Assembly: GCF_014196455.1 (NCBI RefSeq)
Contig: NZ_JACIDS010000001.1
Location: 992,001 to 1,056,000 of the forward strand
Direction: 5' to 3'
DNA from: Kaistia hirudinis
Lineage (GTDB): Bacteria; Pseudomonadota; Alphaproteobacteria; Rhizobiales; Kaistiaceae
DNA: 64,000 nucleotides
The notes below the pieces were generated by a model. That model saw only the letters and a list, made by a program, of their open reading frames with translations. It made no database searches and was not told where the DNA came from. Within the stretch, counting starts at the first letter, position 1. Each line of letters opens with the position of its first letter. Below, in pieces: positions 26,415 to 35,472 of this stretch. A program made the translations under genes and the position numbers.

Positions 26415-27138
26415 GGTCGAGCTATACAGGAGAAAGGCGCGGAAAGGGTGGAATTATCGGGGGTGGGCGGGGGGATTTGCGTGGGGGGCGGAGGCAGGCA
26501 GCGAGGGCCGTGGCGAATGAACCGTCATCCTGTCGAGCCACGATTCCAGAAACTCCAGCCGTTTGCCCTGCTGTCGGATCGGCCGGATCGAGAGAAAGCC
26601 AGTCATACGGCCCGGTCGAAAAGACGGTGACACCCACGGAGGCTCACGGAGGCGATCGAGGGAGCGTGCGCGTGGATTGGAGGCGAGTCAATGTTGGGGT
26701 GATGACTATTTGGGAAGGGCCTGACTTAGAGATGATTGAGGCTGAGGCGGATTGGTCTGCTTGGCGCCGCAATCGAAAGGTCGCCGCGGCTCTCACCAAT
26801 GACGGGTTTGGGGCCAGAAGTGGACTGGCCGGTCTTGGCTGCCGCTATGCAGATAGCGGCCGTGCGGCAGCCGACCCCACTGTGGTCGTAGCCGCTCGGC
26901 TCACTTGACGACGCTTATAGCCCAAATGGGGCGGTCTTTGAAGGCGCACGATGTTGCGCTCGAGCCCCGCAACGGACTCCATCCGGCTGGAAGTTATGCG
27001 AACTCGATGTAGTGGCGCGGGCGTTCGAGAGGACAATTGCACCGCACTGCGTTGGAGGCAGTCAATGCGCGGCGAGCGTACTAGTCAAACGGCTGCACAA
27101 AAGCTCTACTCCTCGGATTGATTGCGAGGGACTCCGCC
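26415..27138. other. Left flank of accessory island, no confident gene
   Basis: About 720 bases of mixed, AT-richer sequence. A plus-strand frame at 26477-26908 exists, but its N-terminal half has no family similarity and the start lacks a ribosome-binding site; its second half contains a Trp- and Glu-containing stretch (GPDLEMIEAEADWSAW) that might be a decayed gene. No direct repeat matching the right flank was found by eye. Confidence 0.5.
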
Positions 27139-28734
27139 GTGCGTCTGCTTAATGCCCATATCACCAGGTTCCGTCGTTTCGCCGAACTGACCGTCCAGGA
27201 TATCCCAGCGAGCGCCAAGCTTGTGGTGCTTGCTGGACCGAACGGATCCGGCAAGTCTTCGCTCTTTGATGCTCTGCTTCTACGTTACCGCATAGATACG
27301 GGATACGGCTGGAACGGCGATACTAAGTACTACGATCGGCCGCAGGATCCGGTCGTCGACCTCGGCGCTAGGATCTCCGTCACCACCGACACTAGCAACA
27401 GCTTCGCCCGAGGCAACCTATACGTGCGGACCGCGTACAGGAACGACCATGAATTCACCAGCGATACCCTCCGCCGGCAGGGACCCATCTTTGATAACCT
27501 CCGCTTGAATCGGCTGATCGAGCCCGACGCGACGGTCAGCGTCAACTACCAGCGCCTTGCCTCCCAAGCGATGGAGGACGTATTCGTCAACGAGGCGGCC
27601 GGGACGACCATGGGCGACTACCGCGAGAAGCTGATTGGCGAGGTCCGGTCGCCCTTGAAGCGGTTGTTCCCCGATCTGACGTTCGTCGGTGTAGGCAATC
27701 CTCTCGACCAGGGTACCTTCCAGTTCGATAAGGGTACCTCGAGAGGATTCGACTACAAAAACCTCTCCGGAGGTGAGAAGGCTTCCTTCGACCTGATCCT
27801 CGATTTCGTGGTCAAGCGGCGCAGTTATGCGGATGCGATCTACTGCATCGACGAGCCGGAAACCCACATGAACACGCGGCTACAGGCGGCGCTCCTCGGC
27901 GAACTGGTAGGTCTACTTCCTGGCAACTCTCAACTCTGGATCGCGTCGCACTCGATAGGGATGATGCGGAAGGCACGCGAGATGTACGATGCGGACCCGA
28001 CGTCGGTGGCCTTCATAGATTTCAGCGGTCACGACTTCGATCAAGTAGCTATTCTCTCCCCGAGCAGGCCCACCCGCGCCTTCTGGGAGGGGGTGATGCA
28101 CGTCGCCCTCGACGATCTCGCTGCGCTGGTAGCACCCAAGCAAGTGGTCATCTGCGAAGGCAACCCTATGGGTTCGGTGCCGGGGAAGAATACCGAGCAC
28201 GACGCTCGGGTCTACGAAGCGATCTTCGCTGACGAGATGCCCGAGACCGCCTTCATTTCCGCCGGCAACTCGAAGGAAGTACAGAATGATTTCATCGGAT
28301 TGGCAACCGTGCTGCCGAAGCTTACCTCCGGCATCAAAATCATCCGCCTCATCGATCTTGACGATCACACCCCGGCAGACGTCGCAGCCTTCAAGAGCAA
28401 AGGCGTAAACGTTCTGAGCCTTCGACATCTCGAATCCTACCTCTACGATGACGAAGTGTTAATTGCCCTCTGCGACTCGGTCGGGAAACCAGGGAAGGCG
28501 GCGGACCTAATCGCCGCCAAGGCTGCTGCAATCGCCAGCGTGGTGAGCCAGGGCCACCCGGCGGACGACATTAAGAAGGCCGCGGGTACCATCTATGTCG
28601 CGGCCAAGCAAATTCTGTCGCTCACTCAGATGGGCAATGATGCTCCTGCGTTCGCACGTAATACGCTATCGAAGCTGATCAGGCCCGGTATGGCCATCCA
28701 TGACAAACTGCGCATAGACGTGTTTGGAGTCTGA
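27139..28734 (+). CDS. OLD-like AAA/ABC ATPase with C-terminal TOPRIM-like domain
   Basis: A 531-residue protein. Walker A is GPNGSGKSS (residues 33-41), the ABC signature is NLSGGEKASF (about 208-217), Walker B is YCIDEPETHMN (about 235-245), and an ASHS H-loop lies near 270. The second half shows a TOPRIM/DUF4435-like pattern: VVICEGN (Glu near 340), DARVYEAIF, LIDLDDHT (about 403-410) and LRHLESYLYDDEVL. This architecture matches OLD-family and PARIS-type (AriA+AriB) antiphage proteins, with both halves in one chain. A GTG start at 27139 has GAGGG upstream; a TTG at 27118 is less likely. Codon use differs from neighbouring core genes. Confidence 0.75.
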   Translation: MRLLNAHITRFRRFAELTVQDIPASAKLVVLAGPNGSGKSSLFDALLLRYRIDTGYGWNGDTKYYDRPQDPVVDLGARISVTTDTSNSFARGNLYVRTAYRNDHEFTSDTLRRQGPIFDNLRLNRLIEPDATVSVNYQRLASQAMEDVFVNEAAGTTMGDYREKLIGEVRSPLKRLFPDLTFVGVGNPLDQGTFQFDKGTSRGFDYKNLSGGEKASFDLILDFVVKRRSYADAIYCIDEPETHMNTRLQAALLGELVGLLPGNSQLWIASHSIGMMRKAREMYDADPTSVAFIDFSGHDFDQVAILSPSRPTRAFWEGVMHVALDDLAALVAPKQVVICEGNPMGSVPGKNTEHDARVYEAIFADEMPETAFISAGNSKEVQNDFIGLATVLPKLTSGIKIIRLIDLDDHTPADVAAFKSKGVNVLSLRHLESYLYDDEVLIALCDSVGKPGKAADLIAAKAAAIASVVSQGHPADDIKKAAGTIYVAAKQILSLTQMGNDAPAFARNTLSKLIRPGMAIHDKLRIDVFGV

Positions 28735-29050
28735 CCAGACCCGAATCCCTCTTACTACCCGCCTCGACAGTCACGTCTTTCGGAACCGAAGCAGCCAGGG
28801 GAACTCGGGGGCGGGCTACGTGGCGCATACATCCCGTCATTTCTGGCGATGAGGCAGCGGTTGACTGCGGTGTAGCAGGGCTAGGTGAGCGTATCCGGTG
28901 GGATCGCCTCCAAGCCCGGAAGTTCTACCCTAGAGTCGGATCTGCCCATAATCGACCGCGCCTCCGACGTTTCCCCACGTCGGCGAACGCTTTTTTTCGC
29001 ATGACGGGATGACCACGTCGCTGGCAGTATCTGCAAGAAAGGGGGCCGCG
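28735..29050. other. Spacer between the two island genes
   Basis: About 315 bases with no credible gene. It contains a terminator-like hairpin and T-run (28964-28997) and, at its right end, an AAGGGGG ribosome-binding site for the next gene. An alternative upstream start for that gene lies at 29009. Confidence 0.6.
28964..28997 (+). terminator. Terminator-like hairpin with T7 run
   Basis: CCGACGT pairs with ACGTCGG around a six-base loop, followed seven bases later by seven T residues. If active, it would separate transcription of the ATPase gene from the YaaC-like gene, or act as an attenuator. Confidence 0.5.
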
Positions 29051-30178
29051 ATGCCAAGACTGAATCCGGCTAGAACGGGCCAGCGAGTCCAAGTGAAGGC
29101 TAGACAGATCGAGTTCTCCTTTTGGCCGTCACGGCCGGGGCGGCTGCATAGGGGGCTTCAAAGTCGCCTCTTCGCACTCGATCCGTGGGCGATCATGCGC
29201 CAGACCGTGGAAAAAGAATGTCCGCGCTTGCGGCGTGACGAGGCCTTGGCGACGCTGGAGCAGGCTGAGGACTTCTATGTGATGGGAACAGAGCGTGGGA
29301 CCGAGGCCGCGCAGCCGCTCGCACTATACTACAGCTACATGAACCTGTTGAAGACGTTCTGCCTTACACGTGGCGCGCGCTCAACGTTCGATCAGGCGCA
29401 GCACGGACTTAAGGAACGCCTTCGGGCAGGCCGCCGCGAACTCGTGGACGCCTATCTCGTGGCCGACCAGACCACCGCCGCCCGCGCTCAGAACTTCGAT
29501 GAACTATATGGCTTGCTCACCGGCACGCACTTGGCGGGGCAAGCCAATTACGACCTGCCCGCCCTGCTTCCACAAATCCTGCCGGGGCACCGTTTGTGGG
29601 CGCAGGCGTCCGGCAAGGTCGAGCGGTTCATTGCCATCCACGACCTGCAATTCTGGCACGATGCGACGGCACATACGCTCTGGCTGCGCATCTATCTCCA
29701 AGCAGACGACCTATCGCGACTCAACGTTAGCCACACTCGCCTGCTCGCGGAATCAGGCCTCGGAGCCACCTTCCGCGAGGTGCAGTCGGATGTGCCAAGG
29801 CAGATTTGCCTTGAGCAGACCGCGACCCAACCCTGTCCCAACAACTACCCGGCGGACCATATTCACCATGTTGTGGAGACAGTGCGGCCCAGCCTCTGGA
29901 CTACCGTGTCATCGATCCCGCCTTATCGGCGATACTACCTTTATCTGTGTCCGCCCGCCGAATTGCCGCACCGTCTCCCACAACTTCTCTCGATGTACGC
30001 CGTCACGTTCTACCTAGGCTCGATCACAAGGTATCGCCCGCACCATTTCGACGCCCTGCTGCAGGGCGCCTTCGGACCTCGCGTGCGAGACTTCGTGACC
30101 GGCCAACCGCTTCAATTTCTTTATCTGATGGCATCGGAGATGGCGCGACGTGACGTCGCCAAGCCGAGCATCCTCTGA
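29051..30178 (+). CDS. YaaC-like protein
   Basis: A 375-residue protein resembling the YaaC-like family (Pfam YaaC). The N-terminal part has ALYYSYMNLLKTFCLTRG, matching the family's FYGLVQLIKACLLT-type helix, and the C-terminal part has SITRYRPHHFDALL, also typical. Family function is unknown. The ATG at 29051 is favoured by AAGGGGG upstream; 29009 would add 14 residues. It lies 316 bases after the OLD-like ATPase on the same strand, in an island of atypical composition, which suggests a shared role in defence or stress. No catalytic motif is evident to me. Confidence 0.65.
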   Translation: MPRLNPARTGQRVQVKARQIEFSFWPSRPGRLHRGLQSRLFALDPWAIMRQTVEKECPRLRRDEALATLEQAEDFYVMGTERGTEAAQPLALYYSYMNLLKTFCLTRGARSTFDQAQHGLKERLRAGRRELVDAYLVADQTTAARAQNFDELYGLLTGTHLAGQANYDLPALLPQILPGHRLWAQASGKVERFIAIHDLQFWHDATAHTLWLRIYLQADDLSRLNVSHTRLLAESGLGATFREVQSDVPRQICLEQTATQPCPNNYPADHIHHVVETVRPSLWTTVSSIPPYRRYYLYLCPPAELPHRLPQLLSMYAVTFYLGSITRYRPHHFDALLQGAFGPRVRDFVTGQPLQFLYLMASEMARRDVAKPSIL

Positions 30179-30599
30179 CGGTTCGGGACTACACCGAGGG
30201 TGTTTCATTGGGCGCGCCCATGGCGTCCGGCAGGTTCGTGACAAGACATATCCGCCATACTCATTGAACGCAGATTCTTGACCGAGTGGCGGCTCCCAGA
30301 ATTAGCTTTCGACCGGCGGGATGACCGAAATTGGGGCGCAAAGTCGACATCGCAGCAAGGGCCGTCGAGGGCTCTATGATGGGTCGTCAGCAGACGCTCA
30401 TGTGTCCCCAGAATGAATCACATGTGTCCCCAGAATGAATCAATTGAGCAAAACTACCGTCCGTCTTCTTGCAGTACGGGAAGCTGGTAGCGTTGCTTCC
30501 AAAGACGGCGTCGGCGATCCAATATCACGACAACGGCTCCTTCCCAATCTGGACAACGAGCCGCGCTGATGGCTGGGCGGCATGCTCCCGATGCCCCCC
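30179..30599. other. Right flank of accessory island
   Basis: About 420 bases with no credible gene. It contains an exact tandem 22-bp repeat at 30399-30442. The sequence changes back to GC-rich core DNA at the stop codon of the next gene, which marks the right edge of the island. Confidence 0.6.
30399..30442. repeat. Exact tandem 22-bp repeat, possible insertion-sequence end
   Basis: Two head-to-tail copies of a unit containing TGTGTCCCCAGAATGAATCA. TGTnCCCC-type motifs in multiple copies occur at the ends of IS21-family elements, where they bind the transposase. No istA or istB gene is present, so this would be a solo remnant end. Family assignment is from memory and is uncertain. Confidence 0.5.
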
Positions 30600-31718
30600 T
30601 CACTCCTCCTCCGCAAAGCTCCCCACCAGCTTCAGCCCCTCGATCCAGGTCGCGCCGTCCTGTTTGATGACGGTGCGCGGGGTGATGCCCGCTTCTTCGG
30701 CGAGGGCGGCGGCGAGGGGTTCGGAGTGGGTGACGACCCAGATCTGGGTGCGTTCGGCGGCCTTGGCGATCAGGCGCGCCAGCGGGGGGATGAGATCGGG
30801 GTGGAGGCTCGTTTCCGGCTCGTTCAGCGCGATGAAGGCCGGCAGGCGGTAGCTCGAGAGCGCCGCGACGAGGGCGAGATAGGCCAGCGTGCCGTCGGAG
30901 AGCTCATGCGCGCCGAGCGGACGCGGCAGATCGGCGAACTGGAGGCCGAGCGCCACGCGGCCATCGGGGAATTCGAAGGCGAGCCGGGCGCCGGGAAACG
31001 CGTCATGGATGGCGGCCGCGATCGCCGGCATCTCGCCGCGCACCTGTTTCACGGTCGCCAGCGCCGCGGCGAGATCCGCGCCGTTTGAGGCGAGCGTCGG
31101 TGTCGTGACCGCGAGGGCCGGGCGGCGGAGCGGCGAAGCCCGGTCGGTGCGGAAGTCGTGATAGAAGCGCCAGTCGGACAGCGCGCGCCGCACCGTCTCG
31201 AGCTCGGCGAAACGCCCCTGATCACGGAAGGCGGCGAGCGCGGTTTCCGACGGGACCAGCGCCTCGTCATAGGTGATGCGTGCGCCATCCTCGCCGCGCA
31301 GCCATGCGGCCGGGCCGGCGCGCTGCATCAGCGTGACGGGCCGCCGGCCGGAGGTCGCGCGCAGCGACTCCGCCTTGACCAGCGGCTCGGCGAGCGTCAG
31401 CGCCGCCTCGTCGAGCGCCGGCGTGCCGATCTCGATGGCATAGTCGAGATCGTCGAACACGGCGCGCAGCGACAGCCGCGCTCTGTCGCCCTTCCGGCGC
31501 GGTCCGGCCCAGAAGACGCTCTCGACGCCGCCCTCCTCCACGATCGCCCGCGTGATGGTCCCCGTGGCCGCGTGCTGCAACAGCTCGAGCGCGCGGTAGA
31601 GATTGGATTTGCCGACGCCGTTCCTGCCGAGAAGCACCGTCAGCCGCCCGATCGGCAGATAGATCTTCCGCAGCGAGCGGTAGTTCTCGATCGAGACGGC
31701 TGTCAGCGGCAGCTTCAT
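30600..31718 (-). CDS. AAA family ATPase, RecF/AAA_21-like
   Basis: A 372-residue ABC-type ATPase. Walker A is GRNGVGKSN (residues 31-39), the signature is HELSDGTLAYLALV, the Walker B region reads IALNEPETSLHPDL, and the H-loop is VVTHSEPL. The usual Walker B aspartate before the glutamate is Asn, a variant seen in this subgroup. No nuclease or TOPRIM domain is attached. It starts 10 bases after the frmA stop, so it is probably in that operon and belongs to the core genome rather than to the neighbouring island. Function unknown; SMC/RecF-like DNA binding is likely. Confidence 0.82.
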   Translation of the reverse strand: MKLPLTAVSIENYRSLRKIYLPIGRLTVLLGRNGVGKSNLYRALELLQHAATGTITRAIVEEGGVESVFWAGPRRKGDRARLSLRAVFDDLDYAIEIGTPALDEAALTLAEPLVKAESLRATSGRRPVTLMQRAGPAAWLRGEDGARITYDEALVPSETALAAFRDQGRFAELETVRRALSDWRFYHDFRTDRASPLRRPALAVTTPTLASNGADLAAALATVKQVRGEMPAIAAAIHDAFPGARLAFEFPDGRVALGLQFADLPRPLGAHELSDGTLAYLALVAALSSYRLPAFIALNEPETSLHPDLIPPLARLIAKAAERTQIWVVTHSEPLAAALAEEAGITPRTVIKQDGATWIEGLKLVGSFAEEE

Positions 31719-31728
31719 TGCGCGCGGA

Positions 31729-32841
31729 TCAATACACCACCACCGAGCGGATCGACTTGCCCTCATGCATCAGGTCGAACGCCGTGTTGATCTCGTCGAG
31801 CGGCATGGTGTGGGTGATCAGATCGTCGATGTTGATCTTCCCCTCCATGTACCAGTCGACGATCTTCGGCACGTCGGTGCGCCCGCGCGCGCCGCCAAAG
31901 GCCGAGCCCTTCCAGACGCGGCCGGTGACGAGCTGGAACGGGCGGGTCGCAATCTCGGTGCCCGAGGGCGCCACGCCGATGATGATGGATTCGCCCCAGC
32001 CGCGATGGCAGCACTCCAGCGCCTGGCGCATGGTGTGGACATTGCCGATGCATTCGAAGGAGAAATCGGCGCCGCCGCCGGTCAGGTCGATGATCGCCTG
32101 CACGACCTTGTCGCGGCCGACCTCATCGGGATTGATGAAGTGCGTCATGCCGAACTTCCGCGCCATCTCGACCTTGCCGGGGTTCAGGTCGACGCCGATG
32201 ATCTTGTCCGCGCCGACCATGCGCGCGCCCTGGATCACGTTCAAACCGATGCCGCCGAGGCCGAACACCACGACATTGGCGCCCGGCCAGACCTTGGCCG
32301 TATAGACCACCGCGCCGATGCCGGTCGTCACGCCGCAGCCGATGTAGCAGATCTTGTCGAAGGGCGCGTCCTCGCGGACCTTGGCGAGCGCGATCTCCGG
32401 CAGCACGGTGAAGTTCGAGAAGGTCGAGGTGCCCATATAATGGAACACCTGCTCGCCCGAGCAGGAGAAGCGCGTCGTCGAATCCGGCATCAGGCCCTGG
32501 CCCTGCGTGGCGCGGATCGAGGTGCAGAGATTGGAGCGGCGCGACAGGCACGTCTTGCAGTTGCGGCACTCGGGCGTATAGAGCGGGATGACGTGGTCGC
32601 CGACCTTCACCGAGGTGACGCCGGCGCCGACCTCGCGCACGATGCCCGCGCCCTCATGGCCGAGGATCGCCGGGAACTTGCCCTCCGAATCGAGGCCGGA
32701 CAGCGTATAGGCGTCGGTGTGGCACACGCCCGTCGCCATGATCTCGACGAGCACCTCGCCCGCCTTCGGCCCGTCGAGCTCGATCGTCTCGATGGTCAGC
32801 GGCTTGTTGGCTTCCCAGGCGACTGCGGCACGGGTCTTCAT
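31729..32841 (-). CDS. frmA: S-(hydroxymethyl)glutathione dehydrogenase / class III alcohol dehydrogenase
   Basis: A 370-residue zinc medium-chain dehydrogenase that oxidises the glutathione-formaldehyde adduct with NAD+, and can also reduce S-nitrosoglutathione. Catalytic zinc ligands appear in GVCHTD, GHEGAG and YIGCGVTTG. The structural zinc loop is [18 protein letters not shown]. The NAD motif is [11 protein letters not shown]. Full length and very well conserved. It is followed by an ATPase gene 10 bases later. S-formylglutathione hydrolase (frmB) is not in the window. Confidence 0.95.
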   Translation of the reverse strand: MKTRAAVAWEANKPLTIETIELDGPKAGEVLVEIMATGVCHTDAYTLSGLDSEGKFPAILGHEGAGIVREVGAGVTSVKVGDHVIPLYTPECRNCKTCLSRRSNLCTSIRATQGQGLMPDSTTRFSCSGEQVFHYMGTSTFSNFTVLPEIALAKVREDAPFDKICYIGCGVTTGIGAVVYTAKVWPGANVVVFGLGGIGLNVIQGARMVGADKIIGVDLNPGKVEMARKFGMTHFINPDEVGRDKVVQAIIDLTGGGADFSFECIGNVHTMRQALECCHRGWGESIIIGVAPSGTEIATRPFQLVTGRVWKGSAFGGARGRTDVPKIVDWYMEGKINIDDLITHTMPLDEINTAFDLMHEGKSIRSVVVY

Positions 32842-33259
32842 GGGCGGTTCCTCTCTGTCGAACGTCGGGGCGAGATTCCCTCTCGCTTCGCCCCAAGCTT
32901 ATACGCCGCGTCCAAGCGCAGGGAAGAGGAGGCGCAAGGCGGCGCGGGGAGAATGTGGCGGGCGACTTTCGAGGAGCGATGCTGCGGCCCCATCCAGCTG
33001 CCGTCATCCCGGCGGAAGCCGGGATCCATACAGCCTGAGGCGCCGCGTCGACCGGCGCTTCGGCTGAATGGATCCCGTGTCGAGCACGGGATGACGGCGG
33101 AGACGGGGGCGACATCGGCGTATCAACGTTTCGAGGAGGGGGCCAAGGAGAGGCGAAAACACCCGCGCGTCGCCGCCATCCTCCCTGCGACACGGCGTTC
33201 CATTGGCGGGCGTCGTCGTGCTAGCGATTGTATGCAATCGAAAGTCGGGGGACGGGCGG
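32842..33259. other. Divergent intergenic region with a REP-like element
   Basis: About 420 bases between frmA and the exporter gene. It holds copy 2 of the 96-bp two-hairpin repeat at 33001-33096. Both flanking promoters should lie here, but I cannot assign -35/-10 boxes with confidence. Confidence 0.6.
33001..33096. repeat. 96-bp two-hairpin intergenic repeat, copy 2
   Basis: Same length and orientation as 14094-14189. The right hairpin reads ATCCCGTG-TCGAG-CACGGGAT, where both stem sides changed together relative to copy 1, preserving pairing. Confidence 0.8.
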
Positions 33260-34741
33260 ATGGATGGAGCGGTGTCGGGCGCGGGTTCGCGTGAGGGAGC
33301 ACCGGGCGGTGCGCCGCTGCCCGCCGACCCGGCGCGGCCGCATGCCAATCCCTGGCCGATCGTCGCCGTCACCTGCATCGGCGCCGCCATGGGCCAGTTC
33401 GATGCCAGCGTCGTGCAGCTCGCCTTGCCCGATCTCGCCGTCGTGTTCGACACGCGCGAAACGCTGGCGAGCTGGGTCGCGCTCTCCTATGTGCTCGCCT
33501 TCTCGGCCGCCCTCCCCGTCTTCGGGCGGCTCTGCGCCATGTTCGGCCGGAAGCGGCTCTATCTGGCCGGCATGGTGGTCTTTATCCTCGCCTCGGCGCT
33601 CTGCGGCATCGCCACCAGCCTGCCGGAACTGATCGTCTACCGCATCATCCAGGGCATTGGCGGGGCGAGCCTCGGCGCCAATTCGATCGTGATCCTCAAC
33701 CAGGCGGCCGGCAAGGCGCTCCGCGCCCGGGCCATGGGCTATTTCTCCGCCGCCCAGGCCGTCGGCGTCAGCCTGGGGCCGATCGCGGGCGGGCTGCTGC
33801 TCGGCTTCTTTGGCTGGCAGGCGATCTTCTGGGTGACGGTGCCGATCGGCCTTCTCGGTGCCGTGGCGGGCTGGCTCGTCCTGCCCGACGATACGGAGCG
33901 TGACCGGCAGCCCTTCGACTGGCAGGGCGCGCTGCTGCTCGGACCCTCACTCGTCTGCCTCGTGATCGTGCTGAACCACATCGCCGATTGGGGCATCGCC
34001 TCGCTGCCGGCGCTCGCCTTCGGGATCGGCGGCATCGTGCTGCTCGCCTGCTTCATCCTGCGCGAGAAGCGGACGCCCTCGCCGCTGATCGATCTCGGCA
34101 TCTTCGCGTCGAAGCCGTTCTCGCTCGGCGTCGTCGCCGTGCTGCTCTCCTATGCGCTGCTCTATGGCATGTTCTATCTGATGTCGTATGCCGCGATCCG
34201 CGGGCTGCACGAGCCGCCGGAGCGCGCGGGGCTGCGCCTTTCCGCCATCCCGATCGCGCTCGGCATCGCCGCACCCTTCGCCGGCGCGCTGGTCAAGCGC
34301 CATGGCACGGCGACGCTGGCGCTCTTCGGCATGGCGCTGGCCGCCGCCGCGTTGCTGACGCTCTCGCTGGTCGCGCTGGAGCCGATCCCTTCGCGCACCA
34401 TCGGCATGATCGCGCTTGCCGTCTTCGGCGCCGGGCTCGGCTTCTTCATGGCGCCGAACAACAGCGCCACCATGGGCGCGGCGCCGGCGCGCTTTGCGGG
34501 CGAGGCCGGGGCGATGATCAATCTCGCGCGCATGCTGGGCGTCAGCCTCGGCATCGCCTCCTCCGCCTCGATGCTGCGCTGGCGGACGGAAGTCATCACC
34601 GGGGCGACGGGCGACACCGTGTTCTTCTACGGCCATCCGATGCTGGGCGCGGTCGAGACGAGCTTCGGCCTCCTGTTCGGCCTCGCCCTCGTCGCCGCGA
34701 CCGCGACGTGGTGGCGCCGGCGCGTCGCGCCCGACGCCTGA
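33260..34741 (+). CDS. MFS transporter, DHA2 family (14-TM drug exporter)
   Basis: A 493-residue inner-membrane protein with about 14 hydrophobic helices. The N-terminal helix QFDASVVQLALPDL, the SWVALSYVLAF segment and GRLCAMFGRKRLYL (motif A) are typical of the EmrB/QacA drug:H+ antiporter group. Motif C-like GVSLGPIAGGLL is also present. The ATG at 33260 has GGGGGACGGGCGG directly upstream. No EmrA-type partner is nearby. The gene converges with a GST gene only four bases away. Substrate unknown. Confidence 0.9.
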   Translation: MDGAVSGAGSREGAPGGAPLPADPARPHANPWPIVAVTCIGAAMGQFDASVVQLALPDLAVVFDTRETLASWVALSYVLAFSAALPVFGRLCAMFGRKRLYLAGMVVFILASALCGIATSLPELIVYRIIQGIGGASLGANSIVILNQAAGKALRARAMGYFSAAQAVGVSLGPIAGGLLLGFFGWQAIFWVTVPIGLLGAVAGWLVLPDDTERDRQPFDWQGALLLGPSLVCLVIVLNHIADWGIASLPALAFGIGGIVLLACFILREKRTPSPLIDLGIFASKPFSLGVVAVLLSYALLYGMFYLMSYAAIRGLHEPPERAGLRLSAIPIALGIAAPFAGALVKRHGTATLALFGMALAAAALLTLSLVALEPIPSRTIGMIALAVFGAGLGFFMAPNNSATMGAAPARFAGEAGAMINLARMLGVSLGIASSASMLRWRTEVITGATGDTVFFYGHPMLGAVETSFGLLFGLALVAATATWWRRRVAPDA

Positions 34742-34745
34742 GGCG

Positions 34746-35366
34746 TCAGGCCGGCGGGCTGAAGGCCTGCGATATCTCGGCGAAGACCGGCAGCGCCTCG
34801 CAGCGCTCGGCGTGGGCCAGCAGCGCCGGATGATCGCCGAAGAGATCGGGATGCACATCGCGCACGAAGCGGAGCGCGCAGGCGACCGCGATATCGGCAT
34901 GGCCGATGCGCTCGCCGAACCACCAGCTCGTCGATACAGCCGCCCGTTCGGCCTCGAGCACATCGAGCACGTCGGCGATCTGCGCGCGGCAACGCGCGAC
35001 CCAGACGTCCGACTTCTCCTTATGCAGCACGCCTTCGTAGAAAAGGATCACCGCCTTGTCGGCGAGCCCGGTGCCGAGCGCCGCGATCTTGAGCGCGCGG
35101 CGCCGGTCCGGCCCATGGTCGGCAATCAGGCGCTGGTCTTCCTCGACCTGCTCGTCCAGCCAATCGAGGATCGCAGCGCTCTCGATCAGCACCTCGCCGC
35201 TATCCAGCACCAAAGTCGGCACGCGGCGAAGCGGGTTATAGACGACGATCTTCTCCGCATCGGCAAAGGTCGACCACGGCTTCTGCTCGAAGGGCAGGCC
35301 ATAAAGCTTCAGCGCAATGCCGACGCGGCGGACGAAGGGGGAGTCGTATTGGCCGATGAGGAACAT
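34746..35366 (-). CDS. Glutathione S-transferase family protein
   Basis: A 206-residue GST. The N-terminal thioredoxin-like domain includes YDSPFVRRVGIALKLYG with the catalytic Ser/Tyr region, the cis-proline RRVPTLVLD, and the gamma-glutamyl-binding IESAAIL. The C-terminal helical domain contains HADIAVACALRFV with the N-capping aspartate. It belongs to the bacterial YibF-like or zeta/theta-like group; substrate unknown. Lies tail-to-tail with the exporter gene and about 100 bases after the TetR gene stop on the same strand. Confidence 0.9.
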   Translation of the reverse strand: MFLIGQYDSPFVRRVGIALKLYGLPFEQKPWSTFADAEKIVVYNPLRRVPTLVLDSGEVLIESAAILDWLDEQVEEDQRLIADHGPDRRRALKIAALGTGLADKAVILFYEGVLHKEKSDVWVARCRAQIADVLDVLEAERAAVSTSWWFGERIGHADIAVACALRFVRDVHPDLFGDHPALLAHAERCEALPVFAEISQAFSPPA

Positions 35367-35472
35367 GGGTGTCTCCGCTGGGCACGAGCCGCTCGGTCAA
35401 TCCTAGCGACTGCGCCGCCCCCGCGCCAAGCTCTTGCTCGGAGCCGATCGCCATCGCGAGAGTCAGGCGCGG

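Noticed and set aside
26477-26908. Possible small gene in the island's left flank
   Set aside because: No ribosome-binding site and no recognisable domain; at most a decayed remnant, so not called.
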